From Streptomyces tsukubensis (lineage in GTDB: Bacteria; Actinomycetota; Actinomycetes; Streptomycetales; Streptomycetaceae), in assembly GCF_009296025.1 (NCBI RefSeq), contig NZ_CP045178.1, positions 4,216,001 to 4,280,000 of the forward strand: DNA of 64,000 nucleotides. The letters are read 5' to 3'. Shown one piece after another: positions 6,632 through 15,103 of the stretch. How positions within the stretch are numbered: the first letter of the stretch is position 1; the number at the start of each line of letters is the position of its first letter. A program made the position numbers and the translations under genes. The notes under the pieces are model-generated. The model did no database searches and was not told where the DNA came from. It saw only the letters and a list, made by a program, of their open reading frames with translations.

Positions 6632-8029
6632 TTACGCGGCTTCAGAGGCCGGGGCCTGCGGCGCGGCGGTCCACTCGCGGCGCGCGGTGATGCCCAACTC
6701 GTTGAGGACTGGTGCGTGGCTGCCGTTGTCCTCGACCCACTCCCAGTCGGCACCCTCGGTGCCGGGCTGGTCGGTCCAGGTGAGCATGTAGGAGCGGCCG
6801 GAGGTACGGGGGTCGCCGCACACTGCCTGTGCCTCACGGCGGGTCATCGCCCACAAGGCGCGCTTACGGCGGCGCGGTGAGTTCTTCGAGGCGATCAGTA
6901 CCAGCGCCATGCCGTCCGGCCAGTTCGCCCACGCGGCCGGGGTCGCTGCGGCGGTCGGCTCTGCGACCGACACCGGTTCCTCAACCGCCGGGGACTGCTC
7001 GGCCTGTTCCTGTGCTTCGGTTGCCGGGGCCTGGGGTGGCTGCTGCATCTCGTCGGCGCTCTTACGCCCGGACACGCCGTCGTAGGGGGCGGTCCATGTC
7101 CAATCGTCGTACTGGTTGCCGGTGGCGCGGACGATGCTCCTGCCGGGGCTGTTGTGGATGTGCGGGATGGTCACGGACTTCGGGTTGACCCGCAGGACCT
7201 CGTACCAGGTACCGCGGTAGAGAACGAAGTCACCCCGCTTGAAGTCGGCCCGCGACCACACCTTGAAGCCCTCGGCTTCGGCGGCCTCGATGACCTTCTC
7301 CCAGTGGGCGATCTCCTCGGTCAACTCCTGGCGTTCGATGGCCAGTTCCGGGTCCGCCGGGCTCCGGGAGAACCCCTTGGCGGACTGGCCGCGCTGCCAC
7401 TTCTCCACCGCGCGGAGGTCGGCCCGCAGCTTGTCGAGACGGCGGAGCGTGCGGCCGGGGTCCTTCTTGAACTCCTGGTAGTTCGCGGCGGCCTGCGCCC
7501 GGCCGCTCCAGTGGGCGGCGCGGTCGCCGTCGCTGATGCTCTTGCGCATCGCGTCGTCCATCCGCGCGTGATCGCGGCGGGCGCGGCCCTCGGAGTGGTG
7601 ACCGATGAGGATCGGCTGACCGAAGGCGAACCGCTCGGATATGTCGTGGCTCTTCCGGTGCGCGGCCTCGGAGGACTGGGCGGCGTTGGCGGCGTACTCC
7701 CCGAACCGGTCGGCGCGGCCTTCGGCCTTCTCCTCCCGCTCCTCCTCGGCCTCGCTGAAGCTGCGGCGGTCGGCGTTGTCGACGGGCAACGTGACCTCGA
7801 AGCCTGCGTCTCGGAGTCGCTGGGCGAGGCGTTCGAGCGAGGGGGTGTAGGTGGCGTGGTCGCGGCTGTGGGGGAGGTACCAGCAGTCGAGGTTCCTGCT
7901 CCAGCGGAAGGGCTGGCGCTGGGTGCGGCCGTACTCACGGAGTCGCAGGATCTCGGCCGATCCGTCGCCCCGGCTGGTCCCCTCGATCAGGGTTCCTTGT
8001 CGGCGGGTGTGGGTAATCTCGATAGTCAT
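6632..8029 (-). CDS. DUF3560 domain protein
   Basis: The product has 465 residues from ATG 8029, which follows CTCTCACCAG. Residues 1-80 include LREYGRTQRQPFRWSRNLDCWYLPHSRD; residues 105-190 (DRFGEYAANAAQSSEAAHRKSHDISERFAFGQPILIGHHSEGRARRD...) match the DUF3560 core. A long charged coiled-coil follows, then a Pro/Ala/Glu-rich linker and a C-terminal segment rich in Trp. DUF3560 proteins are frequent on actinobacterial plasmids and integrative elements; their biochemical role is not established. It is the largest uncharacterised protein of the array after the ParB-like one. Confidence 0.8.
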   Translation of the reverse strand: MTIEITHTRRQGTLIEGTSRGDGSAEILRLREYGRTQRQPFRWSRNLDCWYLPHSRDHATYTPSLERLAQRLRDAGFEVTLPVDNADRRSFSEAEEEREEKAEGRADRFGEYAANAAQSSEAAHRKSHDISERFAFGQPILIGHHSEGRARRDHARMDDAMRKSISDGDRAAHWSGRAQAAANYQEFKKDPGRTLRRLDKLRADLRAVEKWQRGQSAKGFSRSPADPELAIERQELTEEIAHWEKVIEAAEAEGFKVWSRADFKRGDFVLYRGTWYEVLRVNPKSVTIPHIHNSPGRSIVRATGNQYDDWTWTAPYDGVSGRKSADEMQQPPQAPATEAQEQAEQSPAVEEPVSVAEPTAAATPAAWANWPDGMALVLIASKNSPRRRKRALWAMTRREAQAVCGDPRTSGRSYMLTWTDQPGTEGADWEWVEDNGSHAPVLNELGITARREWTAAPQAPASEAA

Positions 8030-8360
8030 TGAACTGGTCTTTTCTGGTGAGAGTTTGTGGTCCGGCCGCAGGGCGGACCGTGCGTTGGCAGCGGCGCTGC
8101 ACCACCGGCGCGGGCCGTGAGGGACGATCGGCTCGCGGGTCGTCGCGCCTGCGCGGCGACAGGGGCAGTCGCGCCCCCGCGGGGCGCGTCCGCTGCGGTC
8201 CGGTGCCCGTCGTCGGTCGGCGGAGCCGCCTGCGGCGGAGTCGGCCGGCGGCGGTGAACGCACCGGACCTGTCCTGCCGCCCCGAAGGGGTGTCCGCTGG
8301 GGTGCTCGGGGGCCTGCCGGTCCGGAGGGTTGCCCTCCCCCGGACCGGCGGGCCTCGGTG
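8030..8360 (-). promoter_or_regulatory. Leader of the DUF3560 gene with AGGGCAA hairpin, no cassette promoter
   Basis: This 331-bp gap has no gene. It holds a hairpin at about 8312-8355 with at least 10-bp arms (GCCGGTCCGG) around GGAGGGCAACCC, a second hairpin near 8070-8090 (GGTCCGCC/GGCCGGACC), and CTCTCACCAG at 8044-8053. The TTAATT promoter of the other cassettes is missing, so the gene is probably read through from 8905. Confidence 0.55.
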
Positions 8361-8783
8361 TCAGCTGCGGTGGAGCGTGTGGCGGGCGGCCGGGTCGGCG
8401 TCGGCCAGTCCGGTCCGCTCGCGCCATGCCTGGCGGACGGCGGCGCGGAGCGCGTCCCCGTCGTCGTAGGCGAACCGGCCCCGGCGCAGGTCGCGGACGA
8501 TGTCGCGGAACGTGTCCTGGTGCATCGTGGTCAGCGTGTCGTCCAGCGGGGTCAGCTCGTGCGGGAACATCGCTTGGACGGAGTCACCCGGCTGCGGGGC
8601 ACCGAGGGTGAAGTACCAGACCACGGACATGGTGGCTTCGTCCGCGAACTCAGGCCCGCCGAACGGGCCGACGACGACGGCCGGGCGGGTGTCGAGCTGG
8701 TGGCCCCGGAACCAGGGTCCGGCGATCACGAGCGTCGCGGTGGGGAAGTCCTGGACGGTGGGCTTCTGGTCGGTGGTGAGCAT
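8361..8783 (-). CDS. Hypothetical protein, 140 residues
   Basis: ATG 8783 follows the decamer CTCTCACCAG and AAGGA. The protein begins MLTTDQKPTVQDFPTATLVIAGPWFRGHQLD and ends with a charged helical part (DTFRDIVRDLRRGRFAYDDGDALRAAVRQAWRER). No family is recognised. It is the first gene after the cassette at 8835-8905. Confidence 0.65.
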   Translation of the reverse strand: MLTTDQKPTVQDFPTATLVIAGPWFRGHQLDTRPAVVVGPFGGPEFADEATMSVVWYFTLGAPQPGDSVQAMFPHELTPLDDTLTTMHQDTFRDIVRDLRRGRFAYDDGDALRAAVRQAWRERTGLADADPAARHTLHRS

Positions 8784-8834
8784 GTCGTGTCCTTCTGGTG
8801 AGAGGTTCCGCCGGGGCCGTTTGGCCCCGGCGGG

Positions 8835-8905
8835 GGTGTCGGTCGGGGGGTTGCCCTCCCCCTTCCGACACCATTAATTAAACCATGTTCTTGGGTTCGG
8901 GTCAA
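8835..8905 (-). promoter_or_regulatory. Expression cassette 1: promoter and 5' hairpin
   Basis: Minus-strand promoter: -35 TTGACC (8900-8905), 18-bp spacer ending AAGAACATGGT, -10 TTAATT (8876-8881). The predicted transcript starts within the 5' arm of a hairpin (8835-8872) closed by GGTGTCGG/CCGACACC, with G-C pairs around an AGGGCAA loop. A second hairpin (about 8808-8832) and CTCTCACCAG (8795-8804) precede the start at 8783. Confidence 0.8.
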
Positions 8906-9792
8906 CCGGTCACGGCAAGTTCGCGGCGCTGCTCGGCAGCGGCCCTGACGTCGCGGGCGATGGCACGGCCGGTCTCGATGGCCCGTACGGCGGACTCGTG
9001 AACCGGGGGCTTCTTGCCGTCGGTGATGATGCCCGCGAGCGGCGGCATGACGGCGGGGCCCGGAGTGATTCCGAGGATGAGCGCGGCGACGTGCGCGGCT
9101 GAGGCGACTTCGGCGGTGTGCTGGCCGGGAAGGGGTGCGTCCGCCTCGGTGATGCGTCGCCACGCGTGGCCGTACAGGAGGATGCGGACGGCGTTGTCGG
9201 GGGCTTCCTGGGTGAAGTCGAACCCCCCGGCCTGCTCGGGGTCCTCGTGGTACTGGTCGCGGTACTGGTTCACCAGTACATCGCGGATGGCCTCGGCAGC
9301 GAGCGGGGCGGCGGCGGGCGGCTCGTAGGTGTCGCCGTCTGTCTGGCTGATGTCGAACACCGGCCCGGCCTTGAAGCCGGACACCTTGCGCGCCTCGCCC
9401 CCGGCGGTCTCGTCGGCGGCCTCCCGCTGTGCGCCGTCGGCGGCTGCGGCCGTAGCCTCCTGCCCCCCATCAGGCCGCCGCTTGATCGGCGTCCAGATAC
9501 GGAGAGAAGTGGAGCCCTTGGCCGGGAAACGGCCGAGCTTCCGCCAGTCACCGGAGCTGAGTATGTGGGTGGCGTGGGGGTGCTGGGCGGCGACGGCAAT
9601 GCAGTTGGTGGGGCTGCGGTCGTCGCGGTCCGTGTGGGTGAGGTTCGCGGCCGTGCGCATGACGGCGGCCCAGAAGTCTTCGCGGGCGACCATCGCGCCG
9701 TACGCACGATCCATGACGGCTTCGAGTTCACCGCGCATCTTGGCGGAGTAGGCCCGGCGCTCTTCGTCGGTCATCTTCGGCTTACGGGGCAT
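8902..9792 (-). CDS. ArdC-like antirestriction protein
   Basis: The protein has 296 residues from ATG 9792 (CCAGGAGG upstream, within CTCTCACCAG-GAGG). Residues 30-130 read FWAAVMRTAANLTHTDRDDRSPTNCIAVAAQHP...GDWRKLGRFPAKGSTSLRIWTPI...FKAGPVFDISQTDG, which is the pattern of the ArdC N-terminal ssDNA-binding domain. No zinc-metalloprotease HExxH was found, so only the N-terminal half of canonical ArdC is represented. Such proteins protect incoming single-stranded DNA from host restriction during conjugation. The frame is open upstream to GTG 9879, the predicted 5' end of the mRNA, so an N-terminally extended form is possible. Confidence 0.7.
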   Translation of the reverse strand: MPRKPKMTDEERRAYSAKMRGELEAVMDRAYGAMVAREDFWAAVMRTAANLTHTDRDDRSPTNCIAVAAQHPHATHILSSGDWRKLGRFPAKGSTSLRIWTPIKRRPDGGQEATAAAADGAQREAADETAGGEARKVSGFKAGPVFDISQTDGDTYEPPAAAPLAAEAIRDVLVNQYRDQYHEDPEQAGGFDFTQEAPDNAVRILLYGHAWRRITEADAPLPGQHTAEVASAAHVAALILGITPGPAVMPPLAGIITDGKKPPVHESAVRAIETGRAIARDVRAAAEQRRELAVTG

Positions 9793-9842
9793 GTCGCGGT
9801 CCTCCTGGTGAGAGATACGCCCGGGGCCGGCTGGCCCTCGGG

Positions 9843-9913
9843 GGCGTCGGTCGGGGGGTTGCCCTCCCCCTTCCGACACCACTAATTAAACCATGTTCTA
9901 GGGTGATCGGCAA
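9843..9913 (-). promoter_or_regulatory. Expression cassette 2: promoter and 5' hairpin
   Basis: -35 TTGCCG (9908-9913), 18-bp spacer ending TAGAACATGGT, -10 TTAATT (9884-9889). The hairpin at 9843-9880 has arms GGTGTCGG/CCGACGCC (one wobble pair) and the AGGGCAA loop. A gene-specific GC hairpin and CTCTCACCAG (9805-9814) follow before the ArdC-like start at 9792. Confidence 0.8.
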
Positions 9914-9917
9914 CCCC

Positions 9918-10277
9918 CTAAATCCAGTACAAGCCTGCTTCGTTGCTCACGGCGCGGTATGCGGCTATGACCTCGTCCTCTATTCGCGTCCAGCGGTCGA
10001 GGATATCGGGGGCGGTCTTCTTGTCGCTGGCCGCGCGCGTGGCCCTGCGCCATTCAATGGCGATTTTGAGTGTGCGGAGTTGGGAGCGGGTCAGTTCCCA
10101 TCGGCCAGAGTCCGGGAGTTGATCGCCGTAGGCCATCGCCACGGCGTTGTTGATGTGCTCGGTACCGGACCACACATTGTGTGCGGACTGGAGGGCAAGG
10201 GCGCGTTTGAGGGTGCACCGGAGGTGCGGTGCCTGCACGATCCATTGCGGTTCGATGACGAATATGTCGGCGCTCAT
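9918..10277 (-). CDS. Hypothetical protein, 119 residues
   Basis: ATG 10277 follows CCAGAAAGG and a GC hairpin (about 10290-10325) but not the full start-associated decamer. The protein looks helical (LKRALALQSAHNVWSGTEHINNAVAMAYGDQL...WELTRSQLRTLKIAIEWRRATRAASDKK). It resembles four-helix proteins of unknown function only in general character. The stop lies five bases from the -35 of cassette 2. Confidence 0.6.
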   Translation of the reverse strand: MSADIFVIEPQWIVQAPHLRCTLKRALALQSAHNVWSGTEHINNAVAMAYGDQLPDSGRWELTRSQLRTLKIAIEWRRATRAASDKKTAPDILDRWTRIEDEVIAAYRAVSNEAGLYWI

Positions 10278-10338
10278 CCTGGGACCTTTCTGGGCAGGGC
10301 GGCGCGCTGGGACGCGCGCCGCCGCAACGCACGGGGAG

Positions 10339-10971
10339 TTAGAGGGTGTATCCGTCGACGTATTCGCCGCGCTCCCCCTCGGGGGTCTGGACGTGGGGAA
10401 GGAATCGGCTGACCGCGAATACGACGGCGTCGGCGATGATCCGGGGTGCGTCGTTGAGTACGAGACTCACGGTGTCGCCGTCGAGTCCGATACGGACTTC
10501 GCCCGGCTCAAGGTCCATATAGACAAAAGCGGTTGTGCCGTCGATCCGCGTTCGCGCTCCGGGGAGTCGGGCGGAGAGGTCGCGCGCGGCTTCCTCGACG
10601 TCCCGGCGCATTTCGGCCTGCGCGCGGTTGTGTTCCTTTACGCGCTCGTGAACGTCACGGTGCACCGGGATGAGATCGGCCGCGATCCGGGCCGCGATGT
10701 CTGCCGGGTCCTCGCTCATGGCGACTCGGGCGGTGTCCCGCTCGCCCCTGCGGAACGGATAGTCGGTGGTGGGGAACGCGCCCCGGATGTGCAGGTGTCC
10801 GGGGTCGTCGAACCGCTCGGAGAGGTGGAGCTGTCGGCCGTCCGGGTGCGTGAACGTGGCGGCGTGGTCCAGCTCCTGGACGCCGTGGCGCGCGGGCTGC
10901 GGTCGCCAGTTCCCGCCGAGTTCGAGGGCGATCGGGTGGGACAGTTCCGCGACGGTGAGAGGCGTGTTCAT
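10339..10971 (-). CDS. Hypothetical protein, 210 residues
   Basis: ATG 10971 is preceded by CTCTCACCAGGAG. The N-terminal 100 residues carry HAATFTHPDGRQLHLSERFDDPGHLHIRGAFPTTDYPF, a beta-rich part with several His; a coiled-coil region (PVHRDVHERVKEHNRAQAEMRRDVEEAARDL) and a second beta-rich part (TTAFVYMDLEPGEVRIGLDGDTVSLVLND) follow. No family is known to me. A 28-codon leader frame from 11055 ends in a TGA overlapping this ATG. Confidence 0.65.
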   Translation of the reverse strand: MNTPLTVAELSHPIALELGGNWRPQPARHGVQELDHAATFTHPDGRQLHLSERFDDPGHLHIRGAFPTTDYPFRRGERDTARVAMSEDPADIAARIAADLIPVHRDVHERVKEHNRAQAEMRRDVEEAARDLSARLPGARTRIDGTTAFVYMDLEPGEVRIGLDGDTVSLVLNDAPRIIADAVVFAVSRFLPHVQTPEGERGEYVDGYTL

Positions 10972-11031
10972 CGTGCGTCTCCTGGTGAGAGTGGGTGTCG
11001 GCGGCCGGTCGGCCCACCGTTCGCCGGTCGG

Positions 11032-11088
11032 GGGTTGCCCTCCCCTTCCGACATCACTAATTAAACCATGTTCTAGGGCGTGAGGCAA
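11032..11088 (-). promoter_or_regulatory. Expression cassette 3: promoter and 5' hairpin
   Basis: -35 TTGCCT (11083-11088), 18-bp spacer ending TAGAACATGGT, -10 TTAATT (11059-11064). The hairpin (about 11032-11055) has GTCGG/CCGGC outer pairs and GGGG/CCCC around AGGGCAA. Four bases after the -10 an ATG opens a possible leader peptide, MSEGEGNPRPA... Cassettes 3 and 6 belong to a duplicated block of about 430 bp. Confidence 0.8.
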
Positions 11089-11158
11089 CTCGGACATGGG
11101 CCCTGAGCTGCACTTTTTCCGCCACCCTCGACCCGCACTCGCCCAGCCGGGCCGCGCC

Positions 11159-11406
11159 CACAACGGGCCTGGGCGGGGTTCCCTCCTCGGTCGGACAGCT
11201 CCGCCGTATCAGGGTTCCGGGCGCGGTGTCCTGGCTCGCGTAGCGACCGCGTAGCGGCTTGGCCTGGACGCCGTGCCCGGGTTCCTGATACGCCCCTTGG
11301 GGTGTCCGGCCGAGGAGGGAACCCCGCCTTCACCCGCACCACAACGCTCCCGCACCCGACCAACCAGCCCCCACCCCCTCCGAGGAGGACCCGCCGGAGG
11401 CAGCCT
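11159..11406. repeat. 248-bp perfect direct repeat, copy 1, with long hairpin
   Basis: This segment reads identically to 18695-18942. It contains a 157-bp foldback (11172-11328): 19-bp perfect outer arms, then paired blocks TATCAGG/CCTGATA, and CCGGGCGCGG...CCGTGCCCGG around GCGTAGCGACCGCGTAGCGG. It lies just upstream of cassette 3. It could be a structured RNA, a terminator-insulator or a DNA site such as a clt or replication locus. Confidence 0.85.
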
Positions 11407-11473
11407 GTCCGTCCCCGCCGGCACCCAACCCATCGACCGCGGGCGTTCTGGTGCGGGGCGGGATCGGGAGACA

Positions 11474-11671
11474 TCAGTCGCGTCGGGAGCCGTGCAGTGC
11501 CGCCCAGCCCGCCGACCGCTGCCCTCGCCAGTGCGGGTGGAACACCACGGTGGCCGAGAGGTGGAGCAGCCTCCTACGGAGCGCGGTGCATGGGTAAGCG
11601 GCGAGCTGCCGGTAGGTGGCGTGCCACTCGTCTTGGGCATGGTCGAGATCAGGGGGAGTCGTCCGTCGCAT
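11474..11671 (-). CDS. Small hypothetical protein, 65 residues
   Basis: ATG 11671 has GGAA upstream. The product reads LDHAQDEWHATYRQLAAYPCTALRRRLLHLSATVVFHPHWRGQ, a helical pattern with Trp and His that I recall from small actinobacterial phage and plasmid proteins, without an assigned role. It lies between the 248-bp repeat and the 11759-12883 gene. Confidence 0.45.
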   Translation of the reverse strand: MRRTTPPDLDHAQDEWHATYRQLAAYPCTALRRRLLHLSATVVFHPHWRGQRSAGWAALHGSRRD

Positions 11672-11758
11672 AACCGAATTCCATCATGTGTTCGATTTTG
11701 GTGACACGTCGATCTTCGAGATCCAGCCGTCTTGGGGCGAGCGCAACTGCCTGCCTGG

Positions 11759-12883
11759 TCACCGGCCCCTGGCGTCACCACAAGGCGGGCTGCACTGCCG
11801 TGTGCCGGTGCAGGGGCAGGATGATCCGAACGGGCGGGCCCGCGGTGGGCCGGATGCGGGGCGGGGAGTGTCCGCGCCGGGGCAGCAGCCGCCCTCGCTC
11901 TCCCATCGGTCGACGGCGTCGCGCTCGGCGCGGGCCTGCTGTCCGGTGATCGTGACCGGCTTCCGATACAGCTTCCGCGCGCTGGAATCGAGCGGCGGGA
12001 GCACGCGAGCGGCGGCCTTCTGGTCGTCGCGGCGCTTGTGGCGCCGCCGGACCCGGGCGAACCGTGCCTCGTAGGCAGCCTGGTCGCTGTCGTGGAGCCC
12101 GGCGGGATGGAGACGGGCCAGCTCAAGGGCGGCTTGCCCCATCGGACTGGGGGTCAGTACGCGGGTGCCGTCGTCCTGACGGACGGCGAGGAGGAACCGT
12201 GCGGCGAACAGGGCCTCGGTCCGCTCCCGGCTGATCCGCCGGCCTCCGTTCCACACGCCGCACCGTGCTGCCTGCCGGGCCCGGCCGTCGCACCAGTAGA
12301 GACGCCCGGACTCGGCGGCCTCCAGCACACGGACGTGTCCGGCCGTCCAACCGAGTCCGGCAACGTGTCCTTCGGCGAGATACCGGTTTCTCGCCGCCTG
12401 GTCCCGGTTGTCCGCGTCCATGCCGGTGGCCGCGCGCTCCTCGGCCTCCTGCTCGTCTTCTTCCCGGCGGCGTTCACTTTCCCATTCGGCGTACTCGGCA
12501 GCCGTCAGCTTCCGCTCCAGCTCGGCCCGCAGGTCGGCGGCCGTCGTCTCGACTCCGGCGGCCGACTGCGCCCGAACAGCGTGGTCGACGGCCGCACGGG
12601 CGTAGTACAAGGGAGCACTGCTCGGCATGGTGGGGTCGTCGGCGTACTGCTCGGCGCGGTCGGCGTGCCCCTCCGCTTCGACGGCTTCCTTCTGGGCCGC
12701 GTGCATGGCCGCCTCAAGGTGGGCGGCGGCTCCGGACCGGCTGCGGCACACGGCGGTCATGGCGTCGTCGGCTGCGGTGACGGCGAGGATCGCGGCCTGC
12801 CTGGCGACCTGGATACAGGTCCGCGGAGATGGGTTTCCTGCGTGGGCAACCTGAAGACGGGCGGCGGGCGCGTTCTCGGGCAT
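11759..12883 (-). CDS. Hypothetical protein, 374 residues
   Basis: ATG 12883 follows GAGGAA. Residues 25-160 are Ala-rich and helical with a charged segment (ELERKLTAAEYAEWESERRREEDEQEAEERA). Residues 170-250 (VAGLGWTAGHVRVLEAAESGRLYWCDGRARQAARCGVWNGGRRISRERTEALFAARFL...LTPSPMGQAAL) have the look of a small winged helix. The Cys-rich C-terminus (GGCCPGADTP...SSCPCTGTRQCSPPCG) could bind metal. No family assigned. Confidence 0.6.
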   Translation of the reverse strand: MPENAPAARLQVAHAGNPSPRTCIQVARQAAILAVTAADDAMTAVCRSRSGAAAHLEAAMHAAQKEAVEAEGHADRAEQYADDPTMPSSAPLYYARAAVDHAVRAQSAAGVETTAADLRAELERKLTAAEYAEWESERRREEDEQEAEERAATGMDADNRDQAARNRYLAEGHVAGLGWTAGHVRVLEAAESGRLYWCDGRARQAARCGVWNGGRRISRERTEALFAARFLLAVRQDDGTRVLTPSPMGQAALELARLHPAGLHDSDQAAYEARFARVRRRHKRRDDQKAAARVLPPLDSSARKLYRKPVTITGQQARAERDAVDRWESEGGCCPGADTPRPASGPPRARPFGSSCPCTGTRQCSPPCGDARGR

Positions 12884-13260
12884 GGGGTGTTCCTCGGGAT
12901 CTCGGTGGTGCAGTCGGCGGCGTGCCGTTCCGACGTCGGGGAGGTGCCGCCTGGAATCGTGCGGAGCGCGATGGACAGTGCCGTCGTGCCTGCAGGGCAC
13001 GCCCGTTGGCCCGGCGTCCGGACGGGGCGGGAGGGCCGCCCGCGGCCCGGACGTTCCGGCCGGCTGCGAGCCGGGCCAGGCTGAGCCGTCCCGCAGGGAC
13101 GCCCTTCGTACGGGGCCCGGTGACCGGGGCCGGCCGCCGACGCGGGCGACCCCGGTCGGTGGTGGGCGCTGCGTGGGGTGGGCGGCTCGATGCCGCCCAC
13201 CCCACGGCCCGGCGGCCGGGGTCCGGCCGGGCGGTGCCTCCCGCCCGGCCGGGGCTACCG
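12884..13260. other. 377-bp GC-rich gap with several hairpins
   Basis: No convincing gene lies here. Two strong foldbacks are visible at the 13261 side: GTGGGGTGGGCGG with its complement (about 13173-13206), and CCGGCCGGGCGG with its complement (about 13225-13256). They probably terminate or attenuate transcription after the 405-residue gene. Confidence 0.5.
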
Positions 13261-14478
13261 CTAAGCAGCGACCGGTTCGCGTGCGGCGACGCGGCACCGG
13301 GTGAGCACCGTCTGTGCGGTCTCGCCGTAGATGCTGTGGTCCTTGACCGTGCCGGTCAGCTCGACCGCGTCACCCTGGTCGGGGACGTCGGCGGCGGAGC
13401 TGAACCAGACGAACACGTTCCCATCGCCGTCCTGGAACTTCACCAGTCGGCGGCGCTGGGTCTGGTAGCCGTACGTCCGGCCCTCCAGCTCGATCACGGT
13501 GGTGACGGTGGCGTTGGTGGTGATGCGCTCGCCCACGGTGCCCTGCGGCTTGCTGTTCTGGGCGGCCTGCTCGGCGGCCTCCTTCTCCTGGTCGCGGTAC
13601 CAACCCGCGATGGCGGACACCAGCGTCGGCAGGTGGCGCGGGTCGACCGTTTCCGCCTTGGCGAGCTGGCCCACCTTGTGGCGGTATTCGGAGAGGCTGC
13701 CGTACCCCTGGACGGCCCACGCCCGGACGGCGGCGGCGGTGCTCGGCGCGTCGGGGTCGGCGTCGATGGCGGCTCGCCAATCCATCGGGGCCTTGCGGTC
13801 GAAGAAGTACGCTTCGACGCCGTCGGCGGTCGGCTGGGTGTTCTTCCACTGCTCGGAACGGCTGTAGAAACGGCCTTCGGTCTTCACGATGGCGGCGGTG
13901 ACCCGCAGGACCTCGATCACCGGGACGCGGAGGTCGGCCGGGATGCCGCCCCCTTCGCCGTCCCAGTCGGAGTCCTTCAGCGTGCCGAACCGCCACAGGG
14001 CCTCAAGGCCCCTGATCGGCAGCCCGGTGTACGGCTCGACGCACGTCGTGCCCAACTGCTTCATCTCGCCGTTCTCGTGGCGCGCAAGGTAGGTGGCGGT
14101 GCGGTGGCGGGCGACGGCGCACCCGTGGCAGAAGTTCTCGATGGCGCGGTATTGGCGCGCGGCCTCGGCGTCCTGCTCGGGCAGACCGGGGAACAGGCTC
14201 GTGATCGTCTCGCCCTCCTCGTCGTGGTCCAGGCGGGCGATGACGGTCCAGCCGTGGTGACGGGGGATGTCACCGGAGATCGTCACGGTGACGGTGGGGC
14301 GCTTGCCGATCACGCGGCCGTCAAGGTCGCGGTAGTCGGCCAGGAACGGCGCGGAGATGTCGAGCGTGTACGCGCTGAGGTGGTGGACGGCGGCGCGGGC
14401 GTTCGTGGCCTCGACGAGCTGACGGACGCGGGACTGGGCGGTCGCGGGGATGGTAAACCGCATGGCTGCGCTGGTCAT
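13261..14478 (-). CDS. Hypothetical protein with Cys cluster and C-terminal OB-like fold
   Basis: The protein has 405 residues; ATG 14478 follows CTCTCACCAGCAGGAG. Residues 115-150 read FCHGCAVARHRTATYLARHENGEMKQLGTTCVEPYTG, a CxxC plus distal Cys that suggests a zinc knuckle. The C-terminal 90 residues (VFVWFSSAADVPDQGDAVELTGTVKDHSIYGETAQTVLTRC) have the GTVKxHxxYxGxxQTxLTR pattern of OB-fold-like tails in plasmid and phage proteins. A role in nucleic-acid binding is plausible but inferred. Confidence 0.65.
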   Translation of the reverse strand: MTSAAMRFTIPATAQSRVRQLVEATNARAAVHHLSAYTLDISAPFLADYRDLDGRVIGKRPTVTVTISGDIPRHHGWTVIARLDHDEEGETITSLFPGLPEQDAEAARQYRAIENFCHGCAVARHRTATYLARHENGEMKQLGTTCVEPYTGLPIRGLEALWRFGTLKDSDWDGEGGGIPADLRVPVIEVLRVTAAIVKTEGRFYSRSEQWKNTQPTADGVEAYFFDRKAPMDWRAAIDADPDAPSTAAAVRAWAVQGYGSLSEYRHKVGQLAKAETVDPRHLPTLVSAIAGWYRDQEKEAAEQAAQNSKPQGTVGERITTNATVTTVIELEGRTYGYQTQRRRLVKFQDGDGNVFVWFSSAADVPDQGDAVELTGTVKDHSIYGETAQTVLTRCRVAAREPVAA

Positions 14479-14514
14479 CGTGGGTGCTCCTGCTGGTGAG
14501 AGAGGAATCGCGGG

Positions 14515-14642
14515 CCCGGCCGGGCGGGTTGCCCTCCGCGTACGGCCGGGGGTCGGGCCGGATGGCGGCCCGTGGTGTCGGAGAAGGGTTGCCCTCCCCC
14601 TCCGACACCATTAATTAAACCATGTTTTGAGGTGTGGGGCAA
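14515..14642 (-). promoter_or_regulatory. Expression cassette 4: promoter and two AGGGCAA hairpins
   Basis: -35 TTGCCC (14637-14642), 18-bp spacer ending AAAACATGGT, -10 TTAATT (14613-14618). The first hairpin (14574-14609) has 10-bp arms GGTGTCGGAG/CTCCGACACC. Its inner pairs differ from cassettes 1, 2 and 5 yet the stem is kept. A second hairpin (14515-14550, arms around CCCGGCCG) also carries GGAGGGCAACCC. CTCTCACCAG is at 14493-14502. Confidence 0.8.
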
Positions 14643-15037
14643 GCATCCCGGCCGGGGATGTCGAGTGCGGCGCGGTCGCGCAGGAACGCGGCGAACAGGG
14701 CGGCGGTGTAGCTGTCGGCGGTGCCGTACGTGCGGCGGCAGTCCAGTGCTCCGATGCGCTCACCTCGGTGGCGGACGGGGAACGGCTGGCCGGGGGCCGG
14801 GATGGCGAGCGCGTACAGTCCGCGCGGGGTGTCCACGCGCAGGACGATGGCGGCGGCCTGGTGGTCGTAGGCGGCGGACCAGCGGCGGGGCCCGATGCCG
14901 AACTCCGCGAGTCCACCCGCGATGGCGCGGGCCTGCATGATGTCGGCGGTGGTGCCCGGGTCCGGCTCGGCCGGGGCGGGAACGCATCCGCAACCGTGGG
15001 CGTCGGCGTGGGTCTCGAACGAAGCTGTACGGGTCAC
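14615..15037 (-). CDS. Hypothetical protein, 140 residues
   Basis: GTG 15037 follows CAGGAG. The protein reads MTRTASFETHADAHGCGCVPAPAEPDPGTTADIMQARAIAGGLAEFG and later YDHQAAAIVLRVDTPRGLYALAIPAPG, a small alpha/beta protein of unknown family. Its last codons (CPTPQNMV-stop) are the -35, spacer and -10 of cassette 4, so promoter and coding end are superimposed. Confidence 0.6.
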   Translation of the reverse strand: MTRTASFETHADAHGCGCVPAPAEPDPGTTADIMQARAIAGGLAEFGIGPRRWSAAYDHQAAAIVLRVDTPRGLYALAIPAPGQPFPVRHRGERIGALDCRRTYGTADSYTAALFAAFLRDRAALDIPGRDACPTPQNMV

Positions 15038-15103
15038 TGTGGGGCTCCTGGGGTGGCCGGGGGCGGGGAGGTTCCCGCCCCCGGCGTCGGGCGGCTGAGG
15101 TGG

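Noticed and set aside
11073..11474. Open frames through both 248-bp repeats (also 18624-18959)
   Set aside because: The same peptide appears because the DNA is identical; strong hairpins, no ribosome site and Arg/Gly/Pro composition argue against coding.
11209..12126. 305-codon minus-strand frame through repeat copy 1
   Set aside because: Runs across the repeat and overlaps the better 11474-11671 and 11759-12883 genes in another frame.
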